Assembly: GCA_965223355.1 (NCBI GenBank)
Contig: CBDCWE010000003.1
Location: 1,860,001 to 1,924,000 of the forward strand
From: Tectiglobus sp965223355
Lineage (GTDB): Bacteria > Pseudomonadota > Alphaproteobacteria > Rhizobiales > Hyphomicrobiaceae
Direction: 5' to 3'
Length of the DNA stretch: 64,000 nt
In this document: piece after piece, positions 9,272 to 18,593 of the stretch
Numbering within the stretch: position 1 is the stretch's first letter
Layout: each line of letters starts with the position of its first letter
Program-made: the position numbers and the translations under genes
Notes under the pieces: generated by a model
The model's input: only the letters and a program-made list of their open reading frames with translations
Database searches by the model: none
Told to the model about the DNA's origin: nothing

Positions 9272-11350
9272 GTGGAACGTTACGGGCTCGGTATCGATAT
9301 CGGCGGCACTTTTACCGACCTGGTGCTTTACGACGGGCGTTCCAACCAACAATTCAGCCACAAGCAGCTCACCACACCCGATGACCCGACCGTCGGCGTC
9401 ATGGCGGGCATTGCCGAGGTCCTGGGCGCGAACGCTATCGCACCGAACGCAATCACGCGGGTGGTCCACGCAACGACGCTTTTTACCAACGCCCTGATCG
9501 AGCGGCGCGGCGCCAAGACCGGCCTGATCACGACGCGGGGATTTCGCGACATCCTCGAGATCGGGCGCGAACGCAAATACGAACTCTATGATCTCAACAT
9601 CCAAAAGCCCGTGCCGTTGGTCCCGCGCATGCTGCGCGCCGAGGTCGGCGAGCGGGTCGACTTTGCCGGCACGATCATTGAACCGCTCGACGAGGCCGAT
9701 CTGGTCGCTGCGGCCAGGCAACTGGTTGCAAACGGCGCCCAATCCCTCGCCGTCGTGTTCCTGCATTCCTATGCCAATCCGGCGCATGAACGCCGTGCCG
9801 TCGAGATCCTGTCTGCTGAACTGCCGAGGGTTGCCGTCAGCGCTTCCATTGATGTCGCCCCTGAGATCCGCGAATACGAACGCACGTCAACCACGGCCTG
9901 CAACGCCTATATCAAGCCGCTCGCCGAAAAGTACCTGGGCGCGTTATCCGACAAGCTGGCGGCGGCCGGCATTGCGGCACAGCTCCTCATGATGCTCTCG
10001 AACGGCGGCCTGACCAACGTCGCCGAAGCCAAGCGCGTGCCGGTGCAACTGCTGGAGTCTGGGCCCGCGGCCGGCGCGCTGGCGGCTGCATTCTTGGCCG
10101 GCGAGGAAGGCGGAAACCACGTTCTCGCCTTCGACATGGGCGGTACGACGGCCAAGCTCAGCGTGGTTGATCATGGTGCGCCGAAGGTCACCTACGCATT
10201 CGAGGCAGCGCGCGCCAAGCGGTTCATCGAAGGCAGCGGATTGCCGCTCAAGATCTCAACGCTGGAGTTGATCGAGATTGGTGCCGGCGGCGGTTCGATT
10301 GCCCATCTCGACGACATTGGGCTGCTCAAGGTCGGCCCGCAGAGCGCCGGCTCGCAGCCGGGGCCGGCCTGCTACGACCGCGGCGGCGGATCGCCGACCG
10401 TCACCGACGCCAACCTGTTGCTCGGCTATCTCAATCCCGACTTTTTTGCCGGCGGTACGATTGCGGTCAGCCCCGATCTGGCCCGCGCCAGCCTCGAACC
10501 GCTGGCCCGCGCGAGCCGCCTTGAAGATCTCCGGCTGGCGTGGGGCATCCACGATATCGTCAATGAGAACATGGCCAACGCGGCCAGGGTTCACATCGCC
10601 GAACATGGCCAGGATCCGCGCATTTACAATTTGCTCGCAACCGGTGGCGGCGGCCCCTTGCACGGCTATTATGTTGCAAAGAAACTTGGGCTGAAACGCT
10701 TGATTGTGCCGCCGGCGGCCGGCGTCGCATCGGCGCTAGGACTGTTGATCGCACCAGCCAGGGTCGATCGCGTGGCAACCGTTGCCCAAGACATTTCCAC
10801 GCTCGACTGGGCCCGGTTGGAAGCAACTTACCAGACCATGATGCGCGCGGCGGAAAGCGTGCTCGATGCCACCGGGCTCGACAGTTCTGCGGCCGCCTAT
10901 CAACGCGCTGCCGACATTCGCTATCAGGGCCAGGCCTTCGAAGTTGTCGTCGCCCTGCCCGACGGGCCTTACAATGACGCAAGCCGGGCGGCGCTGCTCG
11001 ATGCGTTCCGCACCAGTTATATCGCGGCCTTTACGCGAACGCCGCCGGCAACCGAAGTCGAAATCATCAATGCGCGTATTTCCGCGACGCTGGCATTGGC
11101 GGATGGTTGGCGTGGCCGAAACCTGGACGGGCTTGCAGTTGCGCCCGGCGAAGGCGCCGCCCGCCCGGCCTATTTCCCAGAAAACGACGGCTTGGTCGAC
11201 ACCCCCGTCTACAATCGCTTGCAGCTTGGTGTCGGCACCAAGATCGCCGGCCCGGCCATCGTGGAAGAGCCAGAGTCGACCTTGATCGTCGGGCCCGGCG
11301 GCAGCCTTGAGGTTCTGGCAAACGCCAACATCATCGTCGCGATCGGCTGA
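9272..11350 (+). CDS. Hydantoinase/oxoprolinase A subunit (HyuA-type)
   Basis: A 692-residue ATPase subunit homologous to the first half of the preceding fused protein. It starts GLGIDIGGTFTDLVLYDG and carries HATTLFTNALIERRGAKTG and AFDMGGTTAKLSVV, the sugar-kinase-like nucleotide-binding motifs of the family. The GTG start at 9272 has AGG five bases upstream; an in-frame TTG at 9239 is less likely. It is followed ten bases later by the B subunit gene, so the pair probably forms an AB complex for ATP-dependent lactam or hydantoin hydrolysis. N-methylhydantoinase, 5-oxoprolinase and acetophenone carboxylase share this architecture and cannot be told apart by eye. Confidence 0.9.
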   Translation: MERYGLGIDIGGTFTDLVLYDGRSNQQFSHKQLTTPDDPTVGVMAGIAEVLGANAIAPNAITRVVHATTLFTNALIERRGAKTGLITTRGFRDILEIGRERKYELYDLNIQKPVPLVPRMLRAEVGERVDFAGTIIEPLDEADLVAAARQLVANGAQSLAVVFLHSYANPAHERRAVEILSAELPRVAVSASIDVAPEIREYERTSTTACNAYIKPLAEKYLGALSDKLAAAGIAAQLLMMLSNGGLTNVAEAKRVPVQLLESGPAAGALAAAFLAGEEGGNHVLAFDMGGTTAKLSVVDHGAPKVTYAFEAARAKRFIEGSGLPLKISTLELIEIGAGGGSIAHLDDIGLLKVGPQSAGSQPGPACYDRGGGSPTVTDANLLLGYLNPDFFAGGTIAVSPDLARASLEPLARASRLEDLRLAWGIHDIVNENMANAARVHIAEHGQDPRIYNLLATGGGGPLHGYYVAKKLGLKRLIVPPAAGVASALGLLIAPARVDRVATVAQDISTLDWARLEATYQTMMRAAESVLDATGLDSSAAAYQRAADIRYQGQAFEVVVALPDGPYNDASRAALLDAFRTSYIAAFTRTPPATEVEIINARISATLALADGWRGRNLDGLAVAPGEGAARPAYFPENDGLVDTPVYNRLQLGVGTKIAGPAIVEEPESTLIVGPGGSLEVLANANIIVAIG

Positions 11351-11359
11351 GAGGGACAT

Positions 11360-13000
11360 ATGCAAAACCAAGCAACCACAACGATGGCAACGGATCAATC
11401 CGCACGGTTCGATGCCGTAACCCTGGAAGTTCTGTGGACGCGGCTGATCTCGACCGTCGATGAGGCGGCAAAGGCGCTGCGGCGGACTTCGTTCTCGACG
11501 CTGGTCAATGAATCTAACGATTTTGCCTGTGTCATCACCGACGCGGAAGGCCGTTCGCTCGCGCAAAACACGGAAAGCATCCCGTCCTTCATCGGCACGT
11601 TGCCGGTCTCGGTGAAGCGTTTCATCGCCGAGATCGGCAAAGACAACATGCGCCCGGGCGACATTCTGGTTACCAACACGCCATGGATCGCAACCGGTCA
11701 CCTGAACGACATCACGGTTGCCAAACCGATCTACTACAGGGGCGAGATCGTGGCATTTGCAGCCTCGACCGCTCACGCGCCGGACATCGGCGGCAAAGTG
11801 CGCTCGGTCGAAGCCCGCGAGGTGTTCGAGGAGGGCTTTCATATTCCGCCCATGAAAATGGTGCGCGCGGGCGTTGCCGACGAGACGTTCTTCACGCTGC
11901 TGCGCGCCGCCGTCAGAACGCCGGACCAGACCGAGGGCGATGTCTGGGCCCAGGTCACGGGTCTCGACCTGGTTGAACAGCGCCTGCAGGATCTCTTGAA
12001 GGAATACGATCTACCCGATCTGAAGGCCTTCGGGGCGGAGATTATGGGGCGCTGCGAACAGGCCATGCGGCGCGCCATCGCCGACTTGCCGGACGGTGAT
12101 TATCACTACGACATGCAAACCGACGGCCTCGATCAGCCGATCACCTACAAGATCAAGCTGACGATCAAGGGCGACGGCATCCACATTGACTATACCGGTA
12201 CGTCCGGGCAGGTGGATCGCGCGATCAACTGCACGATGACCTATACCTTCGCGATGTCGGCCTATGCGCTGAAATGCGCCCTGCTGCCGGATCTGCCGAA
12301 CAACGAAGGCATCTTCCGCTGCCTGACGGTTGAGGCCCCGGCGGGCTCGATCGTCAACCCGACATATCCGGTCGCCGTTGGCGGCCGAATGGCCACCGGC
12401 CACTATTTGCCGGTCGTCGTGTTCGGTGCGCTGGCGCCGATCATGCCCGAACGCCTGATGGCCGCATCCGGCTCGCCGCTGTGGTCGATCATCCAGACCG
12501 GCGTGCGCGACAACGGCAGCACCTACGCGAGCGTGCTGTTCTTCAACGGCGGCATGGGTGCGACCGTGAACAACGACGGGCAAAGCACATATGCCTGGCC
12601 GAGCAACGTCTCGAACGTGCCGGTTGAACTGATCGAGCGCGAAAGCGCCCTGTTCGTGCACGGCAAAGCTTTGCGCCCCAACAGCGGCGGCGGCGGGCGC
12701 CAGCGCGGCGGACTGGGCCAGGAGATCGATCTCGAAGTGATGTCCAAGACACCGGTCGGCATGATTTTCATGGCGGAGCGGTGCCGGTTCGGGGCGGCAG
12801 GACTCGATGGCGGCGGAGCCGGGGCAACCGGTCAGGTTCTGGTCGACGGCGAAGCGATTGATCATCGCCGGAACGTCGTCTTGCGCAACGGCCAGCGGGT
12901 CTGCTTGCGCACGCCCGGCGGCGGCGGGGTCGGGCCCGAAAGCGAACGCGACAAGGCCGCCGTTGCCGATGATCGCGCACACGGCTATGTCGCGGACTGA
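11360..13000 (+). CDS. Hydantoinase/oxoprolinase B subunit (HyuB-type)
   Basis: A 546-residue catalytic-type B subunit, homologous to the second half of the fused protein upstream. Motifs typical of the family are visible: LEVLWTRLISTVDEAAKALRR at the start, TNTPWIATGHLNDITV near residue 110, and the C-terminal TPGGGGVGPESERD. GAGAGGGACAT lies directly before ATG 11360, a strong ribosome site. The nine-base gap to the A subunit gene suggests tight co-expression. With the fused gene at 5.4 kb the locus holds two complete A+B sets, which may have different substrates. Confidence 0.9.
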   Translation: MQNQATTTMATDQSARFDAVTLEVLWTRLISTVDEAAKALRRTSFSTLVNESNDFACVITDAEGRSLAQNTESIPSFIGTLPVSVKRFIAEIGKDNMRPGDILVTNTPWIATGHLNDITVAKPIYYRGEIVAFAASTAHAPDIGGKVRSVEAREVFEEGFHIPPMKMVRAGVADETFFTLLRAAVRTPDQTEGDVWAQVTGLDLVEQRLQDLLKEYDLPDLKAFGAEIMGRCEQAMRRAIADLPDGDYHYDMQTDGLDQPITYKIKLTIKGDGIHIDYTGTSGQVDRAINCTMTYTFAMSAYALKCALLPDLPNNEGIFRCLTVEAPAGSIVNPTYPVAVGGRMATGHYLPVVVFGALAPIMPERLMAASGSPLWSIIQTGVRDNGSTYASVLFFNGGMGATVNNDGQSTYAWPSNVSNVPVELIERESALFVHGKALRPNSGGGGRQRGGLGQEIDLEVMSKTPVGMIFMAERCRFGAAGLDGGGAGATGQVLVDGEAIDHRRNVVLRNGQRVCLRTPGGGGVGPESERDKAAVADDRAHGYVAD

Positions 13001-13181
13001 TCGCGCGACTGCCGGCTGCGCGGCGTCAACCCGTGGGCCTGCCGCGGCCGGTCGCTTGCGAGCCAACGCGTGCGGCAATCCTCAGCCGCCTGTGAACAAG
13101 TCCTTCATCGTCAACGTCGAAAGCGACACCGGACCGGAGCCAAGGGATTTTTCGCGCAGGGCTTCTCGCCGCCTCACCGTC

Positions 13182-14390
13182 TCATCGCAGTTCTGCGGTT
13201 GCCCGTTGAATGCGTTGGCAGGCCCGCGTCAGCTCTTCGGTCGATGCCGCGATCGAAATCCGGAAGTGCGGTGAAAGTCCGTAAGCGGCGCCGTGGACGG
13301 TGGCAACACCGTGATCATCCATCAAGTACATGACAAAGTCGCGGTCGTTTTCGATCGCCTTGCCCTTGGGCGTGGTCTTGCCGATGACGTCGGCACAGCT
13401 CGGGTAGACATAAAACGCGCCTTGCGGTGAGCGGCAGGCAAGCCCGCTGGCCTGGTTGAGCATCGAGACGACGAGATCACGGCGATCCTGAAAGGCCTGC
13501 GCACGCTCGGCAACGATGTCCTGCGGGCCGGTCAGCGCAGCAAGCGCTGCGGCCTGGCCGACGGACGACGGGCCGGAGGTGGCCTGCGACTGCATTTTCA
13601 GCATTTCGGCCATGAGTTGCGCCGGGCCGCCGCAAAACCCGATCCTGAACCCCGTCATGGCATAGGTCTTCGAGACCCCGTTGATCGTGATCGTGCGGTC
13701 TTTGAGGCGCGGTTCGACAGCGCTGATCGTCGCCGACGTGCGCCCGTCAAAGATAATGTGCTCGTAGATGTCGTCCGTCATCACCCAGACGTGCGGATGT
13801 TCGAGGAGGACATCGGCAAGGGCGCGCAAATCTTCGGGCGTATAAACAGCGCCGGACGGGTTCGACGGCGAATTGAGAATTAGCCACTTGGTTGTCGGTG
13901 TGATATGGCGGGCCAGAGTTTCTGCGTCGAGCTTGAACGCACGCTCGGCGGAACACGGCACCAGCTTAGCGGTGCCGTTGGCGAGCTCGACAATTTGCTC
14001 GTAGGCAATCCAAAAGGGCGTAGGGATGATCACTTCATCGCCGGCCTCCACGGTTGCCATCAAGGCGTTGAAAATCACCTGTTTGGCGCCGGTCGAGACC
14101 ATGATTTCGGCGGCTGTGTAATCGAGATTGTTCTCGCGCCGAAATTTCTCGATGATGGCAGCCTTCAGTTCCGCCGTACCGGACATGGTCGTATACTTGG
14201 TCTGTCCGGCGAGCATCGCGCGATGCGCCGCTTCGATGACGAAGTCCGGCGGCTGAAAGTCCGGCTCACCGGAGCTCAGGGCGATGACATCGTGCCCGTC
14301 CGCCTTGAGTTCGCGTGCGCGTTGCGAAGTCAAGGCACTCGGTGAGGCGGAGATGCGGCTGACGCGGGCGGCAGGTCTGAGGTTGGTCAC
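13182..14390 (-). CDS. Class I pyridoxal-phosphate aminotransferase (aspartate aminotransferase-like)
   Basis: A 402-residue cytoplasmic aminotransferase of fold type I, subgroup I-beta, close to bacterial aspartate and aspartate/prephenate aminotransferases. It would exchange the amino group between aspartate (or an aromatic precursor) and 2-oxoglutarate. Visible features are the N-terminal ISASPSALTSQRARELKADG, IALSSGEPDFQPPDF, the LNSPSNPSGAVY asparagine region, MTDDIYEHIIF, and the PLP-binding lysine in NGVSKTYAMTGFRIGF. Length is normal. It is convergent with the hydantoinase genes and upstream of it lies a family A repeat. Its exact amino donor is not determined. Confidence 0.9.
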   Translation of the reverse strand: MTNLRPAARVSRISASPSALTSQRARELKADGHDVIALSSGEPDFQPPDFVIEAAHRAMLAGQTKYTTMSGTAELKAAIIEKFRRENNLDYTAAEIMVSTGAKQVIFNALMATVEAGDEVIIPTPFWIAYEQIVELANGTAKLVPCSAERAFKLDAETLARHITPTTKWLILNSPSNPSGAVYTPEDLRALADVLLEHPHVWVMTDDIYEHIIFDGRTSATISAVEPRLKDRTITINGVSKTYAMTGFRIGFCGGPAQLMAEMLKMQSQATSGPSSVGQAAALAALTGPQDIVAERAQAFQDRRDLVVSMLNQASGLACRSPQGAFYVYPSCADVIGKTTPKGKAIENDRDFVMYLMDDHGVATVHGAAYGLSPHFRISIAASTEELTRACQRIQRATAELR

Positions 14391-14426
14391 GGATCATCCT
14401 TCGCGGTTTGGCTTGGCGGTTTGGCT

Positions 14427-14566
14427 TAGAGCAACCTGCCTTTATTCGGAATCGGAACGATCCCGAATAAAGGCAGAAAGTTGCTCGCCTCTTAAGTGGC
14501 GATCATCTTTGTGCTTTAAGTTGGAACCGCAATAGCGGTTCCAACTTAAAGCACAAAGATGATCTA
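14427..14566. repeat. Intergenic repeat family A, full-length copy 1
   Basis: A 140-bp element reading TAGAGCAACCTGCC at one end and TAGATCAT on the other strand at the far end. It carries two long inverted repeats. The first has TGCCTTTATTCGG arms inside outer GAGCAAC/GTTGCTC arms. The second is a 20-bp perfect stem with a tetraloop (GCGGTTCCAACTTAAAGCAC arm). It lies between the divergent aminotransferase and dehydrogenase genes. Confidence 0.92.
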
Positions 14567-14758
14567 GCGGCTTGGTTGAGGCGCAATATTGCGTGATCCT
14601 GCCGCGGCCTTCAACGCGGTATTTCGGGCCATTGCCCGTACTTACATCAGCATCCGAATAAGATGGATCGCCTCGTCACAGATGATCGTTGGCGATGGTC
14701 ATGGCGGTGCGGTTGACGGTAGTATCCCGGCCAAAATCAACCGACCGGGAGTGACGTG

Positions 14759-15748
14759 ATGACGACCAACATGAAGCGCGTGTTCGTAACCGCGAGCCTG
14801 TCCGCGCACGGGCGCGCCGTATTTGCCGAGCGCGATGACATCGAGGTCAGGGACTTTCCGCATCAGCTGACCGGTGCCGAATTCCAAGCAGCCCTGCGCG
14901 CGGTCGCCCCGGTGCACGGGTTTATCCTCGGCGCCACGCGCATGACGGCGGAAGAACTCGACATTGGCGAGGAGGTGCAAGTCGTGGCCAGGGTTGGTGT
15001 CGGCTATGACGCGATTGATATCCCGACCATGACGGCGCGCGGCATTCCGGTGATGATCGCCGGTGAAGCCAACTCCCCGTCCGTCGCCGAACAGGCGATG
15101 TTCATGATGCTTAATCTGGCCAAGCGGGCCAACGAACTGGACACGATGGTCCGCGACAACCGATGGCTCGATCGCTTCCACGCTATCCCGGTCGACCTCT
15201 ATGCCAAGAACGTGCTTGTCGTTGGTTTCGGGCGCATTGGTTCACGCACGGCCAAGCGCTGCAACGCCATGGAAATGAACGTCCTGGTCTACGACCCCTA
15301 CAAGTCCGAAGAAGAGATCGGGTCGGCCGGCTGTACCGCGGTCAAGGATCTCGATGCCGGTGTCGAAAAGGCTGACTTTATATCGATCCACTGCCCGAAG
15401 ACGCCGGAGACGCTCGATATGTTCAATGCCGATCGCATTGCGCGCATGAAGCCGACGGCCTATCTGGTCAACACCGCCCGCGGCGGCATCATCAACGAAA
15501 CCGATCTGCATGCCGCACTGAGCGCCAACAAGATTGCCGGGGCCGGTCTCGACGTCCTCGAACTCGAGCCGCCGGCCGAGGACAATCCGCTATTGCAGCT
15601 CGACAACGTCATCCTGGCACCGCATATGGCCGGGGTAACGCGCGAGGCGGTGGACCGCATGGGCGCCGTCGCCGCCACCAACGTTCTCAGCGTGTTCGAC
15701 GGTGTCCCCGTGCGCGAGAACATGGTCAATCCCGAAGTACTCGATTGA
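14759..15748 (+). CDS. D-2-hydroxyacid dehydrogenase (SerA/GyaR-like)
   Basis: A 329-residue NAD(P)-dependent oxidoreductase of the D-isomer 2-hydroxyacid dehydrogenase family, acting on 2-oxo acids such as glyoxylate, hydroxypyruvate or 3-phosphohydroxypyruvate. The Rossmann signature VVGFGRIGSR lies near residues 154-163. The catalytic set is visible as NTARGGIIN (Arg), a Glu in the LELEPPAED stretch, and APHMAGVT (His). It lacks the C-terminal ACT domain of long phosphoglycerate dehydrogenases. ATG 14759 is preceded by GGGAG at seven bases; GTG 14756 is possible. It stands alone. Whether it makes serine or works with the nearby aminotransferase is unclear. Confidence 0.88.
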   Translation: MTTNMKRVFVTASLSAHGRAVFAERDDIEVRDFPHQLTGAEFQAALRAVAPVHGFILGATRMTAEELDIGEEVQVVARVGVGYDAIDIPTMTARGIPVMIAGEANSPSVAEQAMFMMLNLAKRANELDTMVRDNRWLDRFHAIPVDLYAKNVLVVGFGRIGSRTAKRCNAMEMNVLVYDPYKSEEEIGSAGCTAVKDLDAGVEKADFISIHCPKTPETLDMFNADRIARMKPTAYLVNTARGGIINETDLHAALSANKIAGAGLDVLELEPPAEDNPLLQLDNVILAPHMAGVTREAVDRMGAVAATNVLSVFDGVPVRENMVNPEVLD

Positions 15749-15855
15749 GGACGGCGGTCACTGTCGCTTGCAACACGCAGCGGCGCGGTATGATGTGGGC
15801 AATGATGCCCGGAAGGATGCCCGCGCCGGTGGATCACGCAATGTCCGGAGCGTGA

Positions 15856-16698
15856 TCATAGTTTCATGAGGCCGGCAATGTCATCGGCTGCCTTGAGGGC
15901 GTCGTCACGACCGCCGTCGGGGATCTCGTAGAGAACGCGGTCGATACCGGCTTCGCGGCACTCATCCAATTCGGCTTTGCCGGTCGGCCCGCGGAACATC
16001 GTTGTCGAGAGTTCCTTCGGGTCGCGGCCATATTCGTTGGCCATATCATGCAAGCGCTTGATACCGGCCTTGGGCTCGAAACCTCTGCCACCGCCGCGCG
16101 GGATCCAGCCATCGCAATATTTGACAATGCGCCGCAGCGTATAGTCGGTCTCGCCACCAAGCAGGATCGGAGGATGCGGCCTTTGCACGGGCTTCGGCCA
16201 CGACCAGATCGGATCGAACTGAACGAATTCGCCCTGATAGCTGGCTTCGTCTTGCGTCCAAATCGCCTTCATCGCCTCGGTGTGTTCACGCATCTGCTTG
16301 AAGCGCGTTTTGTATCGAACGCCGTGATTTTCCATTTCATCGACATTCCAGCCGCCGCCAATACCAAACTCGAACCGTCCGCCCGAGAGCATGTCGAGAC
16401 TGGCGATCACCTTGGCGAGAACGATCGGATCATGCTGCGGCACGAGGCAAATGCCAGTGCCCAAGCGCAACGTCTTGGTCACCGCTGCAGCAAACGACAG
16501 CGCCACGAACGGATCGTGGGTGTGGATATACTTCCTGGGTAGCTCGCCGCCACCCGGAAACGGCGACTTGCGACTGGTCGGAATGTGCGTGTGCTCGCAC
16601 ACAAACAGGGATTCGAGACCGCGCTCCTCCAAAGCGATCGCCAGTTCCGGAACCTGGATACCGTAATCCGTGGGAAAATAGAAAACGCCAAACTTCAT
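15856..16698 (-). CDS. Luciferase-like (LLM class) flavin-dependent oxidoreductase
   Basis: A 280-residue TIM-barrel oxidoreductase of the bacterial luciferase-like superfamily, which uses FMN or F420. It begins MKFGVFYFPTDYGI and contains ESLFVCEHTHIP, LRLGTGICLVPQHDP and FEFGIGGGWNVDEMENHG, hallmarks of the LLM class F420-dependent subfamily. Residues near PPILLGGETDYTLRRIVKYCDGW form the cofactor-contacting C-terminal barrel. GGAGAAG six bases before ATG 16698 fixes the start; an upstream in-frame ATG at 16722 adds MLQPGEVA and is less likely. The gene is convergent with the dehydrogenase. The substrate is unknown. Confidence 0.9.
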   Translation of the reverse strand: MKFGVFYFPTDYGIQVPELAIALEERGLESLFVCEHTHIPTSRKSPFPGGGELPRKYIHTHDPFVALSFAAAVTKTLRLGTGICLVPQHDPIVLAKVIASLDMLSGGRFEFGIGGGWNVDEMENHGVRYKTRFKQMREHTEAMKAIWTQDEASYQGEFVQFDPIWSWPKPVQRPHPPILLGGETDYTLRRIVKYCDGWIPRGGGRGFEPKAGIKRLHDMANEYGRDPKELSTTMFRGPTGKAELDECREAGIDRVLYEIPDGGRDDALKAADDIAGLMKL

Positions 16699-16932
16699 CG
16701 CGACTTCTCCGGGCTGCAACAATTCATTGTCGCGAGATTATGCCCGGGTTGGCCGCCAATGGCCAGCCGTATGCCAAGCCACGCGGTCCGGCTGCGGCCT
16801 AACCTCGCCTGGGCGTTTGAGGAGCGGACAAGCCCCGCAAGGATCGCAGCAACGCGGTGATATTTGGCACCGCTGGTTGCACACCAAACCGCCACCCGGT
16901 AAGCCAGTCGATGGTAACGTCAGGAGTGCCGA

Positions 16933-17406
16933 ATGACCATTCAAGAGGTTCAAAGCGGAGACATAGGCGCTGTTGTGCAGCTTCTTGAGCAACGAAGGAA
17001 ACAGTATCAAGTCTACCAGCCGGTGTTTTGGCGAAAGTCCGCTGACTCGGCCGAGTCTACTGGACCGTACTTGGAAACCTTGATGCATGATCCGGATGCG
17101 GTTTTTCTTGTAGCTATTGCAAAAGATGAAGTTGTCGGATTTGTCATCGCTCGTAAGATTGATACCCCAACTGTCTATTCGCCGGGAGGTGCTACTTTTG
17201 TTATCGATGATTTCTGTGTCTCGAATGATAAACATTGGCTTTCCACTGGAAGTGAGTTGCTCAACGCGGTGAGCACAGCGCTGCGATCGAGAGACGTTGC
17301 GCAAGTTGTTGTCGTTTGTGGTGACCGAGATCTTGCAAAGGCCGAGTTCCTGCGGCGATCAGGTTATTCAATTGCATCAAACTGGTGGACCCAACCACTC
17401 CGATGA
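16933..17406 (+). CDS. GNAT-family N-acetyltransferase
   Basis: A 157-residue acetyl-CoA-dependent acetyltransferase. The sequence shows GNAT strand order: an N-terminal EVQSGDIGAVVQLLEQRR helix, FLVAIAKDEVVGFVIAR (strands 2-4), ATFVIDDFCVSNDKHWLSTGSELLNAV (motif A, with a divergent acetyl-CoA loop), and AEFLRRSGYSIASNWW at the end. Base composition looks more AT-rich than the flanking genes, suggesting acquisition by transfer. Its stop codon overlaps the start of a second frame (ATGA at 17403), so it was probably the first gene of a coupled pair. The acceptor substrate is unknown. Confidence 0.8.
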   Translation: MTIQEVQSGDIGAVVQLLEQRRKQYQVYQPVFWRKSADSAESTGPYLETLMHDPDAVFLVAIAKDEVVGFVIARKIDTPTVYSPGGATFVIDDFCVSNDKHWLSTGSELLNAVSTALRSRDVAQVVVVCGDRDLAKAEFLRRSGYSIASNWWTQPLR

Positions 17407-17576
17407 ATAACTTGTGTATTGACCTGGCGGGTATGAAAGTTGGAGTTGTCACAGATTACCCCAGCATAGTTTTGCACTTGGCCGCCAATGCAGCTCCTTA
17501 CTGGATTGTTGTCAGTAGTGATTGTCAGCCAGCGCGAACCAGCCTGTCAGTGATGCTGACCTGCCCCCGCGTTTAG
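17403..17576 (+). pseudogene. Truncated ORF coupled to the GNAT gene
   Basis: A frame starting inside the GNAT stop codon (ATGA overlap) reads MNNLCIDLAGMKVGVVTDYP, then about 18 more plausible residues, before meeting sequence that belongs to the insertion-element scar from about 17535 onward. The start and overlap look like a genuine translationally coupled gene whose remainder was lost when the mobile element arrived. The surviving 40 or so residues are too few to name a family. Confidence 0.5.
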
Positions 17577-17688
17577 GGCCACGCATTATGAGAACCCGTC
17601 AGCTTGCTTTTTGCCGGTTTCACGCGGCGAGAGCAAGGGCCGGCTGCGCGGGAGCTCCATAGCGGATAGCGGCTCTCCCTCAAATAAG

Positions 17689-18200
17689 GGGCCCCTCATC
17701 GTAGCCGACCGCTTCCATGTGGTGCGTCTCGCACTCTATCATCTCATCAAAACCTGCCGCCAGATTGATCCGGAACTGAGCAGGCGGCGTGGCACAACGA
17801 AGCTGCTGCAAAAGCATCGCCACAATCTGAAAGAGAAACAGGCAAAGCGCCTCTCAGCATACCTTGCCAACCAGCCAGCCGTTGCCACCATCTACGAGTT
17901 CAAGGAGAATTTGATGATTGAGCTACTGCCAAGAACCAGACTAAGGATCAGTGCCGTTTTCTGGTCCACCGGCTGCTGGATGCGATCCGCCAACTTAAGC
18001 AAAGTGGCTTTGAGGAATGTCGAAAACTTGGCCGCACATTGGAGAAGTGGCAGGAGGAAATCGGTCGCATGTGGCGCTTCTCACGCTCCAACGCCATCAC
18101 CGAGGGCTTCCATCGACAGATCAAGTTGATCCAGCGCCGCGCGTTCGGCTTTCGCAACTTCGATAACTACCGACGCAGGGTTCGAGCCCTATGCGCATAA
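17689..18200 (+). pseudogene. ISL3-family transposase remnant (frameshifted, 5' end missing)
   Basis: Two frames together give the C-terminal half of an ISL3 transposase. The first contains VADRFHVVRLALYHLIKTCR and LLQKHRHNLKEKQAKRL. After a frame change at about 17925-17930, the second contains QCRFLVHRLLDAIRQLKQSG, a WRFSRSNAITEGFHRQIK stretch and GFRNFDNYRRRVRALCA with a stop at 18198. The WRFSR..ITEGFH..IK segment carries the last acidic catalytic residue of the DDE triad. The N-terminal DNA-binding part is absent. It is therefore an inactive scar. A 12-base direct repeat (GACCTGCCCCCG at 17559 and 18257) brackets it; its meaning is uncertain. Confidence 0.85.
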
Positions 18201-18410
18201 GCCGAGACGACACGAAAGAAAGCTGATAGAAAGCGATCGACAAGCCGCAGATCACAGACCTGCCCCCGTTTTCGACGAAGAGCCATACGCAACCAGGAAA
18301 GAGAGGATGCCCGGCTTGACCAAATGAACCTGTGGTGCTGATCATTCGGCCTTCAGGCCATCAAAGCCCAAGGGGCCGCGAAGCGACCCCGTCAATCCGC
18401 TTTGAGCGGT

Positions 18411-18593
18411 TCATGAACTAAAGCCCCCGGCTTTGCCGGGCGCAGCTGCCCGATGCGACTGGCGCGTCAACGCGTCCAAACGCTGCTCAAGGGCCTCAAC
18501 CTGTTTGCTGAGAACCTCGATCCGTTCAGCCTGAAGCAAAACCAAATCAATCAGCTGCTTCTTGTTCGAACGTTTCAGTGCGGTGCGATTCAT
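18411..18593 (-). CDS. Small coiled-coil ORF, possible mobile-element remnant
   Basis: A 60-residue frame starting MNRTALKRSNKKQLIDLVLL and followed by a heptad-rich stretch (ERIEVLSKQVEALEQRLDAL) that would form a coiled coil. Such N-terminal coiled coils are seen in IS66-type transposases and in small DNA-associated proteins, but nothing downstream continues the homology. No clear ribosome site precedes ATG 18593. The surrounding 18.20-18.86 kb holds no other recognisable gene and looks like scar sequence next to the ISL3 remnant. The call is tentative. Confidence 0.3.
   Translation of the reverse strand: MNRTALKRSNKKQLIDLVLLQAERIEVLSKQVEALEQRLDALTRQSHRAAAPGKAGGFSS

Noticed and set aside
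17559..18268. GACCTGCCCCCG repeated on both sides of the ISL3 remnant, read as element ends
   Set aside because: The two copies are direct, not inverted, and 12 bp is longer than an ISL3 target duplication, so they cannot be assigned as terminal inverted repeats or target duplication.
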